DNA of 64,000 nucleotides from Megaleporinus macrocephalus (GCA_021613375.1 CM038717.1:35380327-35444326); one strand, 5' to 3'; positions 42,901-57,900 are shown, counted from the stretch's first letter. The notes: generated by a model not told the origin, from the letters alone. Translations and numbers: made by a program.

Positions 42901-45900
42901 GTTTATGTGCCTTGCTCAAGGGCACTTTAGTAATGACCTGTTGGTCCAGAACATGAATTGGTTATAACAATGATCTGTTCATCTGAGTCATAGTCTAGAA
43001 AAACACAATGTGCTAAAGCTAATCTCTCCCAAACAGTTATTATCATTTATGGCTTTATTGTGCACAACAATTAGACATTCATTGCTGGTGAAAAAAAAAG
43101 TGAGTGAACTCTGCTTTGACAGCAGTGTCACAAGCAAGCATTAGATGACGTAGATAACATCCCTTCCCTCCAAAGTGAGATCTGGGCTCTGAGTGGGCCA
43201 CTCCAAAAGGGCAGATTTGAATATTTAGAAGCCGTTGTTTTAGAACATTTTACAAGTTTGGTTGTCAAACTTTAGCTTATGATTTTTTTATAAGAATCAA
43301 CTCCCCCTGTTTACTGCCATGGACAACATGTCTGTTGAATGCTATTCATACTGGAGACTCATAAACAGAGACGTAATCCAGTTTCAATTATTTCTTTAAG
43401 CTTTAACTATTAGTGTTCTTACTTACTTAATGTTACAACCTAAATTAGCTTGTTTGGAAAAGAGTAGGTTGACACATAATGGAACATAAGAAGTGAATGG
43501 GGCCAGGCCAGAATTAGTTTTGTAAACCACAGCAGATTTATTGCCATCAAAGGAAACACCCACCCTAACATACAGGCCTAGATCCCTATTGAGGCCTAAG
43601 AGGAGCCAACGGAGACGGTGCCAAAGAAAAAAAAGAAACAGAACAAAACATGAACCTAACCCATTGTTACTATATACAAAGAAAAAGAAAGAACAAACAT
43701 AAAAACACAATGGACACCCACCTTGTTACCTAGTGTATCTATACAATGATCACTACGTGATGGAATGTATAAGGTGCCTTAGTCTTACCTGTTGGACTCC
43801 TCTGGTAGGGATAGGGTGGGATGTCTATACAAAATGGCTTAAGTATCTAGAGCAGGGATGACACACACAACTGTTTCAAACAATGCACAGACAAAGAAAC
43901 ACATGCAGCAAAATGTGGGTGATAGCAGAAGGGGAGCCAGGATCACACCGCAGGCCTCACTTCCTGTGAGCAATCTGGCTGCCATCTTGGTAGAGACTGC
44001 AGCTGATATAGGCCATGGCTCCTCTCCCAAAGGTCACATGGACTATCAACCTGCAGAAACATTTAACAAGAGCCCCTAGCACACTAACCCGGCAGACCTG
44101 CACGTAACACTTAACATTCTAACTGTAGAATGATAAATACCCAACTTCTTTGGGTTTGCTTTGGAACCCTTTCCAGCCTTATGCAAATCAATAATTATCA
44201 ATCATATGGCTTTTGAGATCTCTTTTTGTGAGGTATGTGTGTTGTGTTAAATTGCAAGCCCAAATTGTCAGCCACACCTCCAGTCTCATCTAATTGTTTG
44301 GTAATTCCTGACTTCAGATCTATGTTCTTAACCCTGTCCAAATACTTACATACTACATTTTAACAAAGCAACATTAATTTTTGTTTATCTCATAAAGAGT
44401 CAAATAAAATGCTAGAATTTAGCACAAATCAATATTAAATACATTTTCAAATGTTAAAATCATATTTATGTATTATTTTAACTTTAATTCTTAACTAATT
44501 CATTTTCTTTTCTCTTGTGTTTAAAGGAGGTTGAGAAAAAAATTATTGGACTTGTGAAGCATGAGCTACAAATGTATAAGAAAATTCTGAGAAAAGAAAA
44601 CACAACATTTTACACAAAAGCCAATCAAGGCAAATGGGATTTACAACAGGGAGTTCTGAATATGACTCTGTCCTACCTGAAGAATATGGAACATGAGGAT
44701 CTCGCTGAAGCACTGCAGAGTAAGAGATGAATAGATGGCTGAATATGACATTTCCCAATCACATATCATCACTCTCCAATGAAAAACATGTATTTCCATT
44801 TAAGTAGATTTTTATTTTTTTGCATCATTTCAACGCAGCAGCTGCCGTTTACATAGTGTGAAATTTTCATGTTGATTGGACCAATAGAAATGCTCCGAAA
44901 TAGCTTAGAAATAATTCTAGTTCCACTGACTTCCATGTATTTTGGAGATGCATGTTTTTCTTTGGACAGTGATGTTATGTAATAAATATTCTGCTATGTT
45001 TGTCCTAAAAAGTTAAATAGGATTATGATATTTCTGTGTTATTCAACATTTAATTTAATCTTTAATTTGTCTCTTGTTTTTTTTATAATTCACTGATTAG
45101 ATGAGCTGATAGAAATTGTACAGCGTCCACGCAAAGAAGGACTGAGGAATAAGTTTCTCAAGGTATATGAAGGAATTGCAAAGCAAGAAGGGTCCATCAG
45201 TTTAAACAGGATCTATACAGATCTGTACATCACTGAAGGTCGAATTGAAAAGGGGAAGAAAGAACATGAAGCAAGATTCATCGAAAAACATCAAATGCAA
45301 CAGGAGGTACAAATCCAATGCAAGGACATGTTTGAATCATTACCTGGACAAGACAAACCCATCAGAACTGTGATGACACAGGGAGTTGCAGGTATTGGAA
45401 AATCAATCTGTGTGCAGAAGTTCATTCTGGACTGGGCTGAAGGTAAAGAATATCAGGACATCCAGTTCATATTTCCACTTCCCTTCCGAGAACTGAACTT
45501 GAAGAAGGATAATCAGAGTTTGATGAAAATCATCAACTTTTTTTTTCCAGAGACGCTAGGACTGAGACTAACAGATCAGAATAAGGTTCTGTTCGTGTTT
45601 GATGGTCTGGATGAATGTAAACTTCCTTTGAATTTCCAATCAAATGAGATTCTGAATAATGTCTCAATAAAAGCTTCACTGGACGTGGTGATAACAAATC
45701 TTATCAACGGAAACCTGCTTCCCTCCGCTCTGATCTGGATAACCACCAGACCAGCAGCAGCTGCTAAAATCCCTGCTGAGTGTATCGACCGGGTGACAGA
45801 ACTGCGCGGCTTCAATGATGAGCAGAAAGAAGAATATTTCAGAAAGAGGATCAGTGATGAGAACCTGGCCAACAAAATAATGGATCACATCAGAGAATCT

Positions 45901-48900
45901 AGGAGTCTCCACATCATGTGTCATATCCCAGTCTTCTGTTGGATTTCAGCGACAGTACTTCAGAGAATTCTGGAAGAAACAAAGAGTGAAGAGACACCAA
46001 AGACACTGACGGAAATGTACACATGCTTTCTGATCTTTCAGACCATACAGGGGAACCTGAAGTACACTGGAAAGAACGTCTCAGACATACCGTGGGATAA
46101 GGAGGGCATTCTAGCACTGGGAAATCTGGCTTTCAAGCACTTGGAAGAAAACAACCTGGTCTTCCACACAGAAGATCTAGAAGCATGTGGAATTGACCCC
46201 AGTAAGATCTCGGTGTACTCAGGACTGTGCACTCAGGAGACAGTCAGATTTCATGACACAGTTTTCAGCTTTGTACATCCGAGCATTCAGGAGTTCCTTG
46301 CTGCATTATTTGCATACGTCTCTCTCAGAAATGACAACAAGAATGTTTTAGTCAAACAATCCACATCACAAGAAGAAATAACAGAAGTCATTGATTTCCT
46401 CAAGACTGCAGTAGACAAGGCCTTGAAGAGTGACCACGGACACCTGGACCTTTTCCTTCGCTTCCTTCTGGGTCTGTCTCTGGAGTCTAATGAGAAGCTC
46501 ATTCGAGGTCTGCTGACTCAGAAAGGAAGCAGGTCTGACTGCCAGAAGGACTTAGTCGAGTACATCAAGTTAAAGTTTAAGGAAGATCCATCTCCAGAGA
46601 GATCAGTCAATCTCTTCTACTGTCTGAATGAGTTAAATGATGATTCTCTTGTGAAAGAGATCCAGAGTTACATGAGTTCAGGAAGTCTCTCTGAAGCTGA
46701 ACTCTCACCTGCACAGTGGTCAGCTCTGGTGTTTGTGCTGCTGACCTCAAAAGAGAAGCTGGATGTGTTTGACTTAAAGAAGTTCATCAGATCAGATGAG
46801 TGTCTCAACAGACTTCTGCCAGTGGTCAAAGAAGCCACATCAGTTCTGTAAGTAAAACATGTTTCTCTGCACAACCATGTAACACATTTTACTACAACTT
46901 TAATACTCCTAACTGAACAGTAGAAAAACACCTGAAGCACCAATTATGGACACCCCTGGTGATTTCACATTGTTTTCGATACTGAAAATATTTAAATGAA
47001 ATTTGCTGCTTAATTTGTTTTAAAACTGATGATTTTGATTAAATTGATGGAAAAACTTAAGCTCACTACCGAAATTCCTGAATGCTACCATGTGACATCA
47101 CTGGTGGACAACAGTGAACAGTGCCACGGCAAAACAGCATTTTGTCTGTCTGGGACTGCGAATTTTCCAGTGCTGGTTCTTCAGATTCCGATGATATTTC
47201 TGAATTTGAAATATCTGAAATTTGAATTTGAAAGAGCATGTAAAATGAAAAGTAGACTAGCATATTACTTGGTCCTGAGACTTTTAGTCAAACCACACCC
47301 ACAACAGCAGTTCATCCTGAGTGTAAACAGTATCTAGCTAGCTAGCTAAATAACGAACATTATTCATGACAATTCTCTAAATCATACCACACTATAAGTG
47401 TTCGTAATTCAACTACGTTAGCTTTGTATAATTTGAGCCACCGAACTTAGCAAGTCAAGCCAGTGTTAGTTAACTTTAGCTAAAATAGGCTCAGTAACTG
47501 CGCTTACCCGGTTTACCTCCACGTACACAGAGGCTCCTGAACACCTTGAACTCCTTGAACTGCTTTCATGCCTATATTGTTGGAACAGCGCCAGTCTTAA
47601 GATCCAGTAATTGTGTAAGCCTGGCTTTCCACATCCCATAGTTGTGATAATCTTCAGACGTGAAACAATCGCTACAGATGACAGAGTGCGAGGATGGTCC
47701 TTTCCAATGTGCCCAACAACACCTTTTTGTCATTTTGCATTACCTTAAGTAAATCTTCTAGCGTTGTTTACCACCTACATCACATGCAGCTTCTGAACAG
47801 CGCAGGAAGGTCTAAACATCAGTCTTTTAAGCCGTATTCCTTGAATTTGTAAAAAATAAAACATTCTTACTATCGATAATCACAAGTTAGGAACTCAAAT
47901 TCCACTGTATTTATGCGTTTGACACTTTCATATTAGCTGGTGCTTTGCCTTTCAAAAAAATGTTTTATTGCAACTGTTTAGTTACCAGTATATATATTAG
48001 TCTCAAGACTGATACATGCCAAGTGGATAACAGTGACACTTGATTTTATGTTATAATTAGGCCAATGCAGACATGACAATATCAGCCAATTCCATTTGGT
48101 ACCATAACCAAATAATAAGAAATAAATAAACTAATTGTAATAAACTTTTTAAACTTTATTACACAAACTTTTAAAAAATGAAAATAAAAATAGTAGCACA
48201 AAATCACTGAATTAAATATAGTTAACTCCAAATAACACTCCGCTTCAATTTAAGATGTTAGCAGAATAAAATACAGTTCTGCCATAAAGACTCAGCAGAC
48301 AGGAATGTAGAACAGTAATTTTGGATATGACTAAAGAATGTGAAGGATACATTGATTTGGAACTTAAGAAGTGTTTGACCTAGACCCTGTCCAGGTCTTG
48401 GAGCATCAAGAGCTTCACTTATCTGGCCAGATCAGCACAGCAGGTGTACGGCCCACCCCCAAACCTCCATAACCTCAGGGTGACTGGTCCACACATGCAC
48501 CATGCTTTGCTCGAGGTCACGGGTCTCCACATGCACCACGCTCACTTGGGCCACAGGCCCACACATGCACTATACTCACTTGAGGCCACGGGCCACCACA
48601 GGCACTGTTCTCACTTGAGGACATGGGCCTCCACATGCACTGTGCTTGCTTGGAGCCATGGGCCCCCACATGCACTGTGCTTGCCTGAGCCACGGGCCCA
48701 CACATGCAGGTTGTTCACTTGGGCCATGGGCCCACACATGGAGTCTGTTTGGTTGTCTGAGCTGCTGTAATTGAGTTAGTGAGTTTAAGGTACTACAAAT
48801 GCTTAGTTAGTATTTAATGCTGATGCATATCGGTAAGCACCAACACCAGCTTGCAAGTATGAGTCCTCTGAACTCTTTCACAGTATTTAATCTTATGTAT

Positions 48901-51900
48901 AATCAGGTATTTCCTGCATTTTCTCCCATTACTCAAAGCTAGAGGTCGCCCTACTTTGGCTGGTGTCTCCCTCTGGACAGGGTCTATATATGAACCAATG
49001 AAAAGGGGCTGAGATACTTCAGCTGCCCTCAGGAAACTCAGAAATTGATGTACTTATCTGCATGCTGGAAACTTTTCATAATTAAAACAGACCCCAGCAC
49101 ACAGTTTAATACAGCTGCTGAGGTTCCTGCAGGGGCCCCTTATTACATGTTGAAATGTAAATCATTAAAAGTGATGCAGTAATTAAGAGAATGCTCTTAT
49201 ACCCGAGGGGGTAAAACGCAAAGTTTAGCAGCAATAAAGCCTGCTCACGGACCCTCGCAGCTGGAGAGATACACAAGTAGAGTCATTTGAAGACTGCTTT
49301 AGACCAGCTGTTGGGTGGGATTAATGACTGAAGGAGTGATGTAGCATTAGATTCTTCTTAGTAGAACTTTAGCTAAAGCTTCTATTTATGTGTAACCTTT
49401 CCCTGAATGACATTCAGTGAAATAACATTAAATTCCTATAGAGCTAAAATGTTGTGTTGCACATCCAATGTAATAAATATGTTTAGAACATATTTCAGAC
49501 TATTAACAAATTATCTTTTAATATTTAAAATATTATATGAATATATATTATATAAATATAAAATATATATGATTAAGTTAGAGTTTGAAGAGAGCACCTA
49601 AAGTAAGAAGGATTTGGTTTGAAACACATTCTTCTTAACATACTGTCTACTGCGGTTCTGACAGCATATTCTTTCTAATCAATTAATTGAAATCAAAGGC
49701 TACAGTGTGATCAAAACATTTGTTTAAATTAGTTTAATATTACTGACATGTCTTTGACATATTTTTCTTTAAGGATGAATAAATGTAACCTGACAGAGAG
49801 AAGTTGTTCAGCTCTGCTCAAAGTTCTCAGCTCAGAATCTTCTAAGGTGACTTTGCTGGATCTGAGTTACAATCCTATAAAGGACATTGGAGTAGAGCTG
49901 CTCTCTGCTGGACTGAAAAGTGCAAACTGTAAACTGGAGAAACTGAGGTGAGTTCATGCCTTTAATTAATATATATATATAGGTTGTATATTCTAAAACT
50001 TGACCTGCCTGTCCAGTATAGTGTGAATGAATAAAGGCCAGACCGCAAAACACTGTTCTCTCCACTGCGGTATATGAAAAATACAGTATTGCATTGTTTT
50101 AATCAGTCATGTGCAATTAAAATGCATGTGTTTAGTATATTTGAAATGGAGCTCTTCCATTTACTCTCTTGTTTCCTGCAAGTTGCTAGAGACAATATTT
50201 CATTTAAATTTAGTCGCTCTGGGAGGTAATCAACTGCAAACAAGTATAGATGTACACATGTTTGGAGAGATATGTATGTCTACATCTGGTTCAGGCAACA
50301 CATCTAACTCCTTGAAGGAAACCAATAATTACACTACAACATTTCTGCATGCAGCACAGTAAAACATTTTGGTAATACTTTAAAATAAGTGTACATCAGA
50401 TCAACCACGTGATTGGTAAAGCCTTGGTTTCAGGCTTGAATTCATTCCAGCCAAGGGATGTATATTGAGACGAAGGTGATCCAAGCACTCTGTTACTGTC
50501 ATGGCTTCCAGGTAAACAGATGAAATCCCATTCATCAACAAAGCAATAGCAAGTGTCAATGGTTTAACTAGACACTGCTCACTTCAAGTCAAGAGGCTTT
50601 TATTGTCATTCCATCTATGTACAAGTTTCGTTCCTCCAGGAACAACATGGTGCAACATAGAACAAAGAGTACAAAGTGCAGACATGCAGACATAAGTGTG
50701 CAACAAAAAAAATTAACTAGAAACAATCAATACAATAAATTAACAGACATTAGACACACTAAACAGACAGGACAGTGCAGCACAACCTCACCCTCTTCGG
50801 AAGTCAACAACCATCTCCTTAGTTTTGTCCACATTCAGAGACAAGTTGTTGGTTCTGCACCAGTTCGTTGACCACTGCACTTCCTCTCTGTGTGCTGACT
50901 CATCATTCTTGCTGATCAGACCCAACACAGTCGTGTCATCAGCAAACTTGATGATGTGGTTTGAACTGTACTTTGCAGTACAGTCGTGAGTCAGCAGAGT
51001 GAACAGTAGTGGACAGAGCACACAGCCCTGAGGGGCGCCGGTGCTCAGCACGGTGGTGCTGGAGATGTTGCTACCTATCCAGCACCCAGTTACAGAGGGA
51101 GGTGTTCAGGCTCAGCAGACTTAGTTTTCTGATCAGCTGCTGGGGGATGATGGTGTTGAATGCTGAACTAAAGTCTATAAACTGCATTCTGATGTAGGTG
51201 TCTCTCTTGTCCAGGTGAGTGAGAGCAAGGTGAAGTGTGGTGGAGATGGCATTGTCTGTTGATCGGTGATATGCAAATTGCAGTGGGTCCAGTGAAGGAG
51301 GGAGCTGGTCTTTAATGTGCCTCATGACAAGACTCTTGAAGCACTTCATGATGATGGGAGTGAGTGCAATGGTACGGTAGTAATTGAGGCAGGACACTGG
51401 AGATTTCTTTGGCACAGGGATGGCGGTAGTGGACTTGAAGCACATTGGAACGACTGCAGTGCTCAGAGATGTTGAATATGTTTGTGAGAACATCAGCCAG
51501 CTGTTCAGCACATTCTCTGAGCACTCGGCCTGGTATGCTGTCAGGTCCTGGAGCTTTATGTGGGTTGACTCTGTGTAGAGTTCTCCGCACTTCAGCAGTG
51601 GACAGACACAGTACCTTTTCATTTGGAGGAGGTGTGGTCATCCTCGCTGTCGTGCTATTCTGTGCTGAGCATAGAGCTTGTTAAGCGCTGGAAGGGAGGC
51701 ATCGCTGTCACATGCAGGTGGAGTTGACTTATAGTTGGCAGCCTGCCACATGCGCTGTGTGTCAGCAGTGTTTTTAAAATGTTCATGGATTTTCTTTGAG
51801 TGCGCACGCTTAGCCTCTCTGATGACTTGGGAAAGCTTGGCTCTTGCTATCTGGAGGCTTGCTTTATCCCCTGACTTTAAAGCCTTGTCACGGGTTCTCA

Positions 51901-54900
51901 GCAGCATGCACACCTCTGCAGTCATCCATGGTTTCTGGTTGGGAAGAGTTGTGATGAGTTTGGAGACAGTAACATCGTCAATGCACTTGCTGATGTAGCC
52001 AGTCACTGATTCTGTATACTCCTCCAGGTTGATGGAGTCAGTAGAAGTTGCTGCTTCTCTGAACATCTCCCAATCAGTGTGCTCAAAACAGTCCTGAAGA
52101 GCAGAGATAGCTCCTGGCGGCCAGGTTCTCACAAGCTTCTGGTCCGTTTTGGCATGCTGATGAGCAGTCTGTATGCTGGAGTGAGCATCACAGAGATATG
52201 ATTGCAGAAGCCAGAGTGGGAGCGGGGCTCAGCCCTGTACGCACTGGGGATGTTTGTGTAAACAAGATCCAGCACAGTAGCCCCTTGGGTTGCAAAGTCC
52301 ATGTACTGGTGAAATTTGGGGAGTACTGATTTCATATTAGCATGGTTAAAATCTCCAGCAACAATTAACAGTCCGTCTGGGTGTGTGTTTTGGAGATCTC
52401 TGAACGAGCTGTTCAGTGCGGCGTTAGCATTAGCACTGGGGGCTAAGTACACCACTACTATGTACAGCGTATTCAGCTCTCTTGGCAGATAAAAAGGCCT
52501 GGCTCTGACAAACACAAACTCCACCAGCGGTGAGCAGTGACTTGAGACTAGCTGAACAGTGGGTGAGTCTGGGGGAGTAGCACTCCGGCTCCCTTGGAAA
52601 AGGGACGAGGGTCTGGAGGGACAATAGGCGAGCGCATCCCCCTGTATGGGGTCTACCTGTCTCTGTGGAGGGTCACCCATCTACCGCTAGGTGGCAACTG
52701 AACCCTATACACCAACTCCCCCAGCTTTTCTAGAATTTCCCTCTGCCCTACACAATGACAGTCCAGTTTAGGGCACCGTCCCCTCTTCCTTTTCGGGCTG
52801 TACACCCACACTAGGTCCCCGGCCCTAAAGTCCTTCCCTTTTGCTCTAATGTCATAGTTCCGTTGTATGGCCGTTTTCCGAAGCTGGTCGCGAGCAAACG
52901 CATGAGCTGACTCCATAGCTGGTTGAAGGTGTGGGGTCTGTATGGGCTGCATTAACTTAACAGTGGGACCCCCAGGTGTGTTCACTCCCAGGTCTTAAAC
53001 ACAGCGGGTGGCCCGGAGAAAGTCCAGTCCCAATATGCATGGGTCTTGTACTGCTGCAACCCACACCTCGAAATTCACAGACATTTTCCCCACCCGAACA
53101 GTGACCACCCCTCTTCCCAGCATCGGGGCCAACTCACCAGTCACCGTTAGAAGTTATTCCACATTAGGTTCCAACCGAGTTTCAACACCCAGCACACAGG
53201 AGGGCCCTGGCGCGGCCGAGGATGAGAGCCACCGCAAGGTGATTGCAGTGACACCGCATGGATTAGTTCAGTTAACTCAGCAGCCCATTCTGGTTTCTCT
53301 TGGCCTGGGCTCTCCTATACCACAGCCCTCACAGCAGGGCCAGCTCCGACGTGGTAGCTTTTCGCAGCTGCTCCCACCGCCTCTCTCTCTAGGACAAGCT
53401 CCAGCACCTCTTGCAGCGTGCAGGGATTTATGCTCACTGGGAGTTATGGCGTGAATGAACAGGTCTCTGGCTAGCTTGCTTTGCACATCAGGGGCCATGT
53501 GGGAATATGCTCTTCTAGTCAGGGTTTCGCTCCAGGGCACCCACTAAAGCCCCATAGTCATCCCTCCCAGCTGGGCTTAGCAGTAGCAAGCATGTTAGGG
53601 CTTCATAAGTAAGGCACAGAGCTGAAGTGCTTTCATGTGCTCTGACCAGCCTACAACCAGAGCTAACAGTTCAAATTGGGCACGGAAAGCCTCCCAGTCC
53701 GCCCTACCGGAGTATTTCTTGGCGTTTTCACATGGGGCTGGTAACCATAGTTACCCTCTTTGTTTACCTTGGGCCGAGCGTCGCCACGAGTTTTTGCGCA
53801 TGCGCGGTCTTCCTCCGGCAACTTTTTTTGGCTGTCTCAAGCGAGCCTCTGAAGCATGGTCAGAGTTCATCCCTGGCCACGAAGCGCCAGCGTACTCACT
53901 GTCCTCTGCCTCCTCTTTGATACGCAGCGCGTCAGCCCCGCTCCACTGCGCCGTCATCTCACCGGCTGATAGTGAGCTCAGGCAGCCTAGTCCAAGCGAC
54001 ACGTTGCTAACAGCGGTTAGCAACTGAACTTCGGTCTTTTACTTGCTGACACCAGTGTAACCTCCGGCCGGACGTGTTGAGGAACTCACATGAGGCGTCT
54101 GAATGAACAGTCATCACTTTATTAAGAACCACAAGCTGATCTAGGCCACAACTACGCCAAAATAACCACTGGCTACAACTAGCATGTAAGCCAAACACAA
54201 CTACACGCACCGAAGCTCCAACTCTCTCTCGCCCTCTGCACCTGCACTCTCTCTCTCTCCCTCTGCGCCTGCACTCTCTCTCTCTCCTTCTCGGCCCCCC
54301 TACGTTCTCCGCCATCACATGCCTGTCTTAAACTCTAAACACAACAGTGCATTACTGCAGATTCGCTATATGTATATAGACCCACCAATCTGTTGATAAT
54401 TTGTTATGACATTAAGAACTAACATATAATAAACATATAAAAACACATATAAACTCAACGTATTTATGTACATATATTATGATGTGTATATATAGGTACT
54501 AACACATTTTTAGGGGAATTGGTGGGAAATCATTTAATGCCCTGCAGGTGTAAATAATGGGTAATACATCTGGTGGATATTTGTTCAATTTAAACAATTA
54601 TTCAAGAATGACAGAATTTTTTTCTCCTCTTAGTCTTCCATTCTGCAGTATAACAGAGAAAGGATATGCTGCTCTGGCTTCAGCATTGAAATCAAACCCC
54701 TCATCACATCTGAAGGAGCTGGATCTCAGAGGGAACGATCCTGGAGATACAGGAGTGAAGACGATCACTGATCTACTTGAGGTTCCAGAATGTAAACTGA
54801 AGAAACTGAGGTAGATATTTTGGGAAATATAGGTATTGTAAACACATATATTTCAAACTTACATTGGAACAATATGGAACAATCCATATACACTACTGTG

Positions 54901-57900
54901 CTAGTCCTAAACTTATTGTTTAAAAGCTTTTATCTTACCAATAAGTGTATTTTCACCTGTAAGAACATCAGATGTTATTAGAACAGATGTAAGCATAAGT
55001 ACAATACAAAGTAACATGAATATCATATTTTGAAGAAGATAATATCTTGTAAGCCATTAGGAAGAACAAAGTTTAGTTCCAGAGTTGTATTAAATTCAAG
55101 GATTTTGTTCAGTTCCTTCAGCAGCAATCTTGATTTAGCTTAATGAATTACTGAGCAGTTAAAGCAGGTATTAGATGAGAACTGTAAATAATACTGGGTT
55201 GTTTCCACAAGGAGAAGCTTGGAAAGGGTTATAAATAAACACGATGACATAAATTAAATGTCCCCAAATCCCCAAAATGTTTGCACAGGACTGTATGAAC
55301 ATGTCAATGTATGGTAATTTTAGAAATTAGAAAAACAAACTGCTTTTCTGATCTAAACTGATATAAACAAAATACTATTCAGATCTTCATGAGTTACAGA
55401 CTGCTTCCTGGGCACCTGAATTGCATCTGAAACTGGCGCAAACAGCAACATTATTTTGGAACAATGAGCATTTTTTTAAATGGTCCTTTTAGAAAGATAC
55501 TTTTAGTCACTTACACTGTTAATAATAAGAAAGTATGTATACATATTATTAGTAGTAATAATTGTTAATAATATAAATGATTTTCCCTTTTCTGCAGGTT
55601 GTTAAACAGTTCTACTGCAGAGGAAGTCTGTGATTCTCTAACAAAAGTTCTAGGAGTTAACCCCTTACTGCTGAGAGAGCTGGATCTGAGTGAGAAAATA
55701 CAAGGAGATGAAGAAATGAAGAAGCTCTCTGATCTACTGACAGATTCACACTGCAGAACTCAGAAACTGAAGTATGTACCTTACATCATTTGTACTTGTT
55801 TTAGTTGTTAAATTTTTAATCCTACTTTGTATTGTTCCATTGTGTTCTATCACATAGCATAACAATACTGCTGTTATTATTATTCAATTGATTTTTCATA
55901 TGTAAAACCTTTTTTCATAACTTGTTTAGATTATAACATGATTAAATGTGGTCCTAGTAGGGGTAGGATTCAAAAATTCATTAGAATCACATAATAGTAA
56001 TCTAATAATAACATTTTATTTGAAAAGCAGCTTTCAAGACACCCAAGGACACTGTACAATAAATGGAGATGTACAAAGTATAAGAGTAAAAAGGAATAAA
56101 TTTAAAATAAAAAAATATAACTTCATCCACATACTAGATTAAAAAGATCTAATTTAAGTCTAATTTTAAAACATCTACAGACGAACAGGCTCGCAGTTCA
56201 TCAGGAAGCCTATTCCACAGCATTGGACCCTCCACACAGAATGCTCTTTTTCCAGTGGTGCTTAATGAAACTGTGGAACCACAAGCAAGTGTCAGCTTGA
56301 GGAACGAAGAGAATGCACTGGAGAGTATGACTGGAGTAGACTACTTAGATAAGAAGGGGCGAGGTCAGGCAGGGATCTAAAAACCAACACAAGCAATTTG
56401 TACTGGATGCGATACTGTGCTGGGAACCAGTGAAGGGGATACAGGGTCGGAGTAATATGCTCTTTTATGGGTCAGCACCCTCACAGCAGAATTCTACACG
56501 TACTGCAGCCTGCTCAATGCCAGAGCAGGGAAGGTCATACAACAGAGCATTGCAGTAGTCCAGTTTGGATATTACAAAAGCATAGATTATGGTCTCAGCA
56601 GCAGTAAAAGACAGAAAGGGTCGAATCCTGGCTATATTTTTAAGGTGGTAGAAGGCTGTCCTACATGTATTTTTGATGTGAGATTCAAATGAATCTCTTT
56701 TTGAGTCGAGATAGCAAGAGGCTCACTGTATCAAATGCTGCAGTAAAGTCCAATAGGACAATAGGAGTCAGCAGTCCCTGGTCAGCTGACATCAACAAGT
56801 CATTAGCTACACTGACAAGAGCAGTCTCAGTACTCTGACTCCTCCTAAAGCCCGACTGGAAGACCTCAACAGATCACAGGATTCAATATGTTCTCTTAAC
56901 TGAGCATAGATGGGCCTGTAGTTAACAAAATCCTCAGGATCTAAGGCCTCTTGAAAACTGGAGTAATAGCTGCCAGCTTCAAACAAGCCAGGACCATTCC
57001 TGTGCTAAGTAAAGCATTGATGACTTAGTAATCAAAGGACAATCAGAGGGAGAACAGACTTTCACCCATTGTGTTGACATGGGCTCTAGCTGACATGTAG
57101 TTGCCCTTGAGGTCTTAATAAGCTGTGTAACATACTGTTGGTTTACAGTAATTAAGGCAGAAAATAACTGCTATTGAACTGAGAGAATGACTGAGGTGTG
57201 TTTGCAGAGTTTCTGTAGGCTGAAACTGAATAAATTGTATCTATTTTTTGGTTGAAAAAAATCATGAAACGGGAGCAGAGATACAGAGTGGGTTCTTAGA
57301 GGTGCCAGGTGATTTAAAATATATGACAGTGTTTCATCATAGTGAGTCACTAGCAGGTCAGAATTTAAGCAATCCGGTATAGAACTCTGACTGAGCATCT
57401 CAATAACAGCTGGAGGATTGATTTTTTTGATGTTCCGAAATGTAAACTGCCGTGATTAATGCTGCCCTCGCTGTTGGCGTGATGGTGAAAAATAAAAGAA
57501 CACAGCTTTATGGTCAGATACACAATCAATCCATCAACCAATGCCATTGAGATTAAAGGGAGATTTGCCCGCAGAACAGACAATGTCCAAGGTGTGGCCT
57601 TTCCTCTGTGTTGGGAAATTAACATGCTGTGAAATATCAAAACTCTGAAGCACATTTAGAAATTATTTGGCAGACAGGTACCAGAATCGATATGAATATT
57701 GAAATCACCAAGCAGCAACAGATCAGAGTAAACAGGGATACGTGAGGAGATTAGCTTAGAAAACTCATAAAAACAGATGAAAGTTTGGGGGGCCGTAAAT
57801 AAGCACAATCAATACAGGTCTAGCAGCAGAGGCTCAAACAACGTCATATTTGAGACTGGAACTGTTTACTTTTGAGGTTATATCTGTACACTACTGCAAG

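Larger units (their letters stand above)
52557..54346 (-). mobile_element. Ty3/gypsy retrotransposon, reverse strand, pol mostly deleted
   Basis: In minus-strand order: 5' LTR (54346-54056), primer site, degenerate gag, aspartic protease end, and then directly the C-terminal end of integrase. Reverse transcriptase, RNase H and the integrase core are missing. The integrase end runs into a LINE at about 52556. No 3' LTR was found. Internal deletion and stop codons make it dead. It lies in the intron between the first and second LRR exons of NLR gene B. Confidence 0.75.

Noticed and set aside
45576..46502. Several reverse frames opposite the NACHT exon
   Set aside because: Shadows of a strongly conserved forward exon; no family match.
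47029..47337. Forward 102-residue frame in the intron after NACHT
   Set aside because: No family likeness, no splice signals that fit the gene's phase.
48444..48770. Forward 108-residue His/Thr-rich frame
   Set aside because: Reads the 36-bp minisatellite.
53008..54027. Forward open frames of 97-148 residues
   Set aside because: Shadow frames of the reverse-strand gypsy gag and protease.
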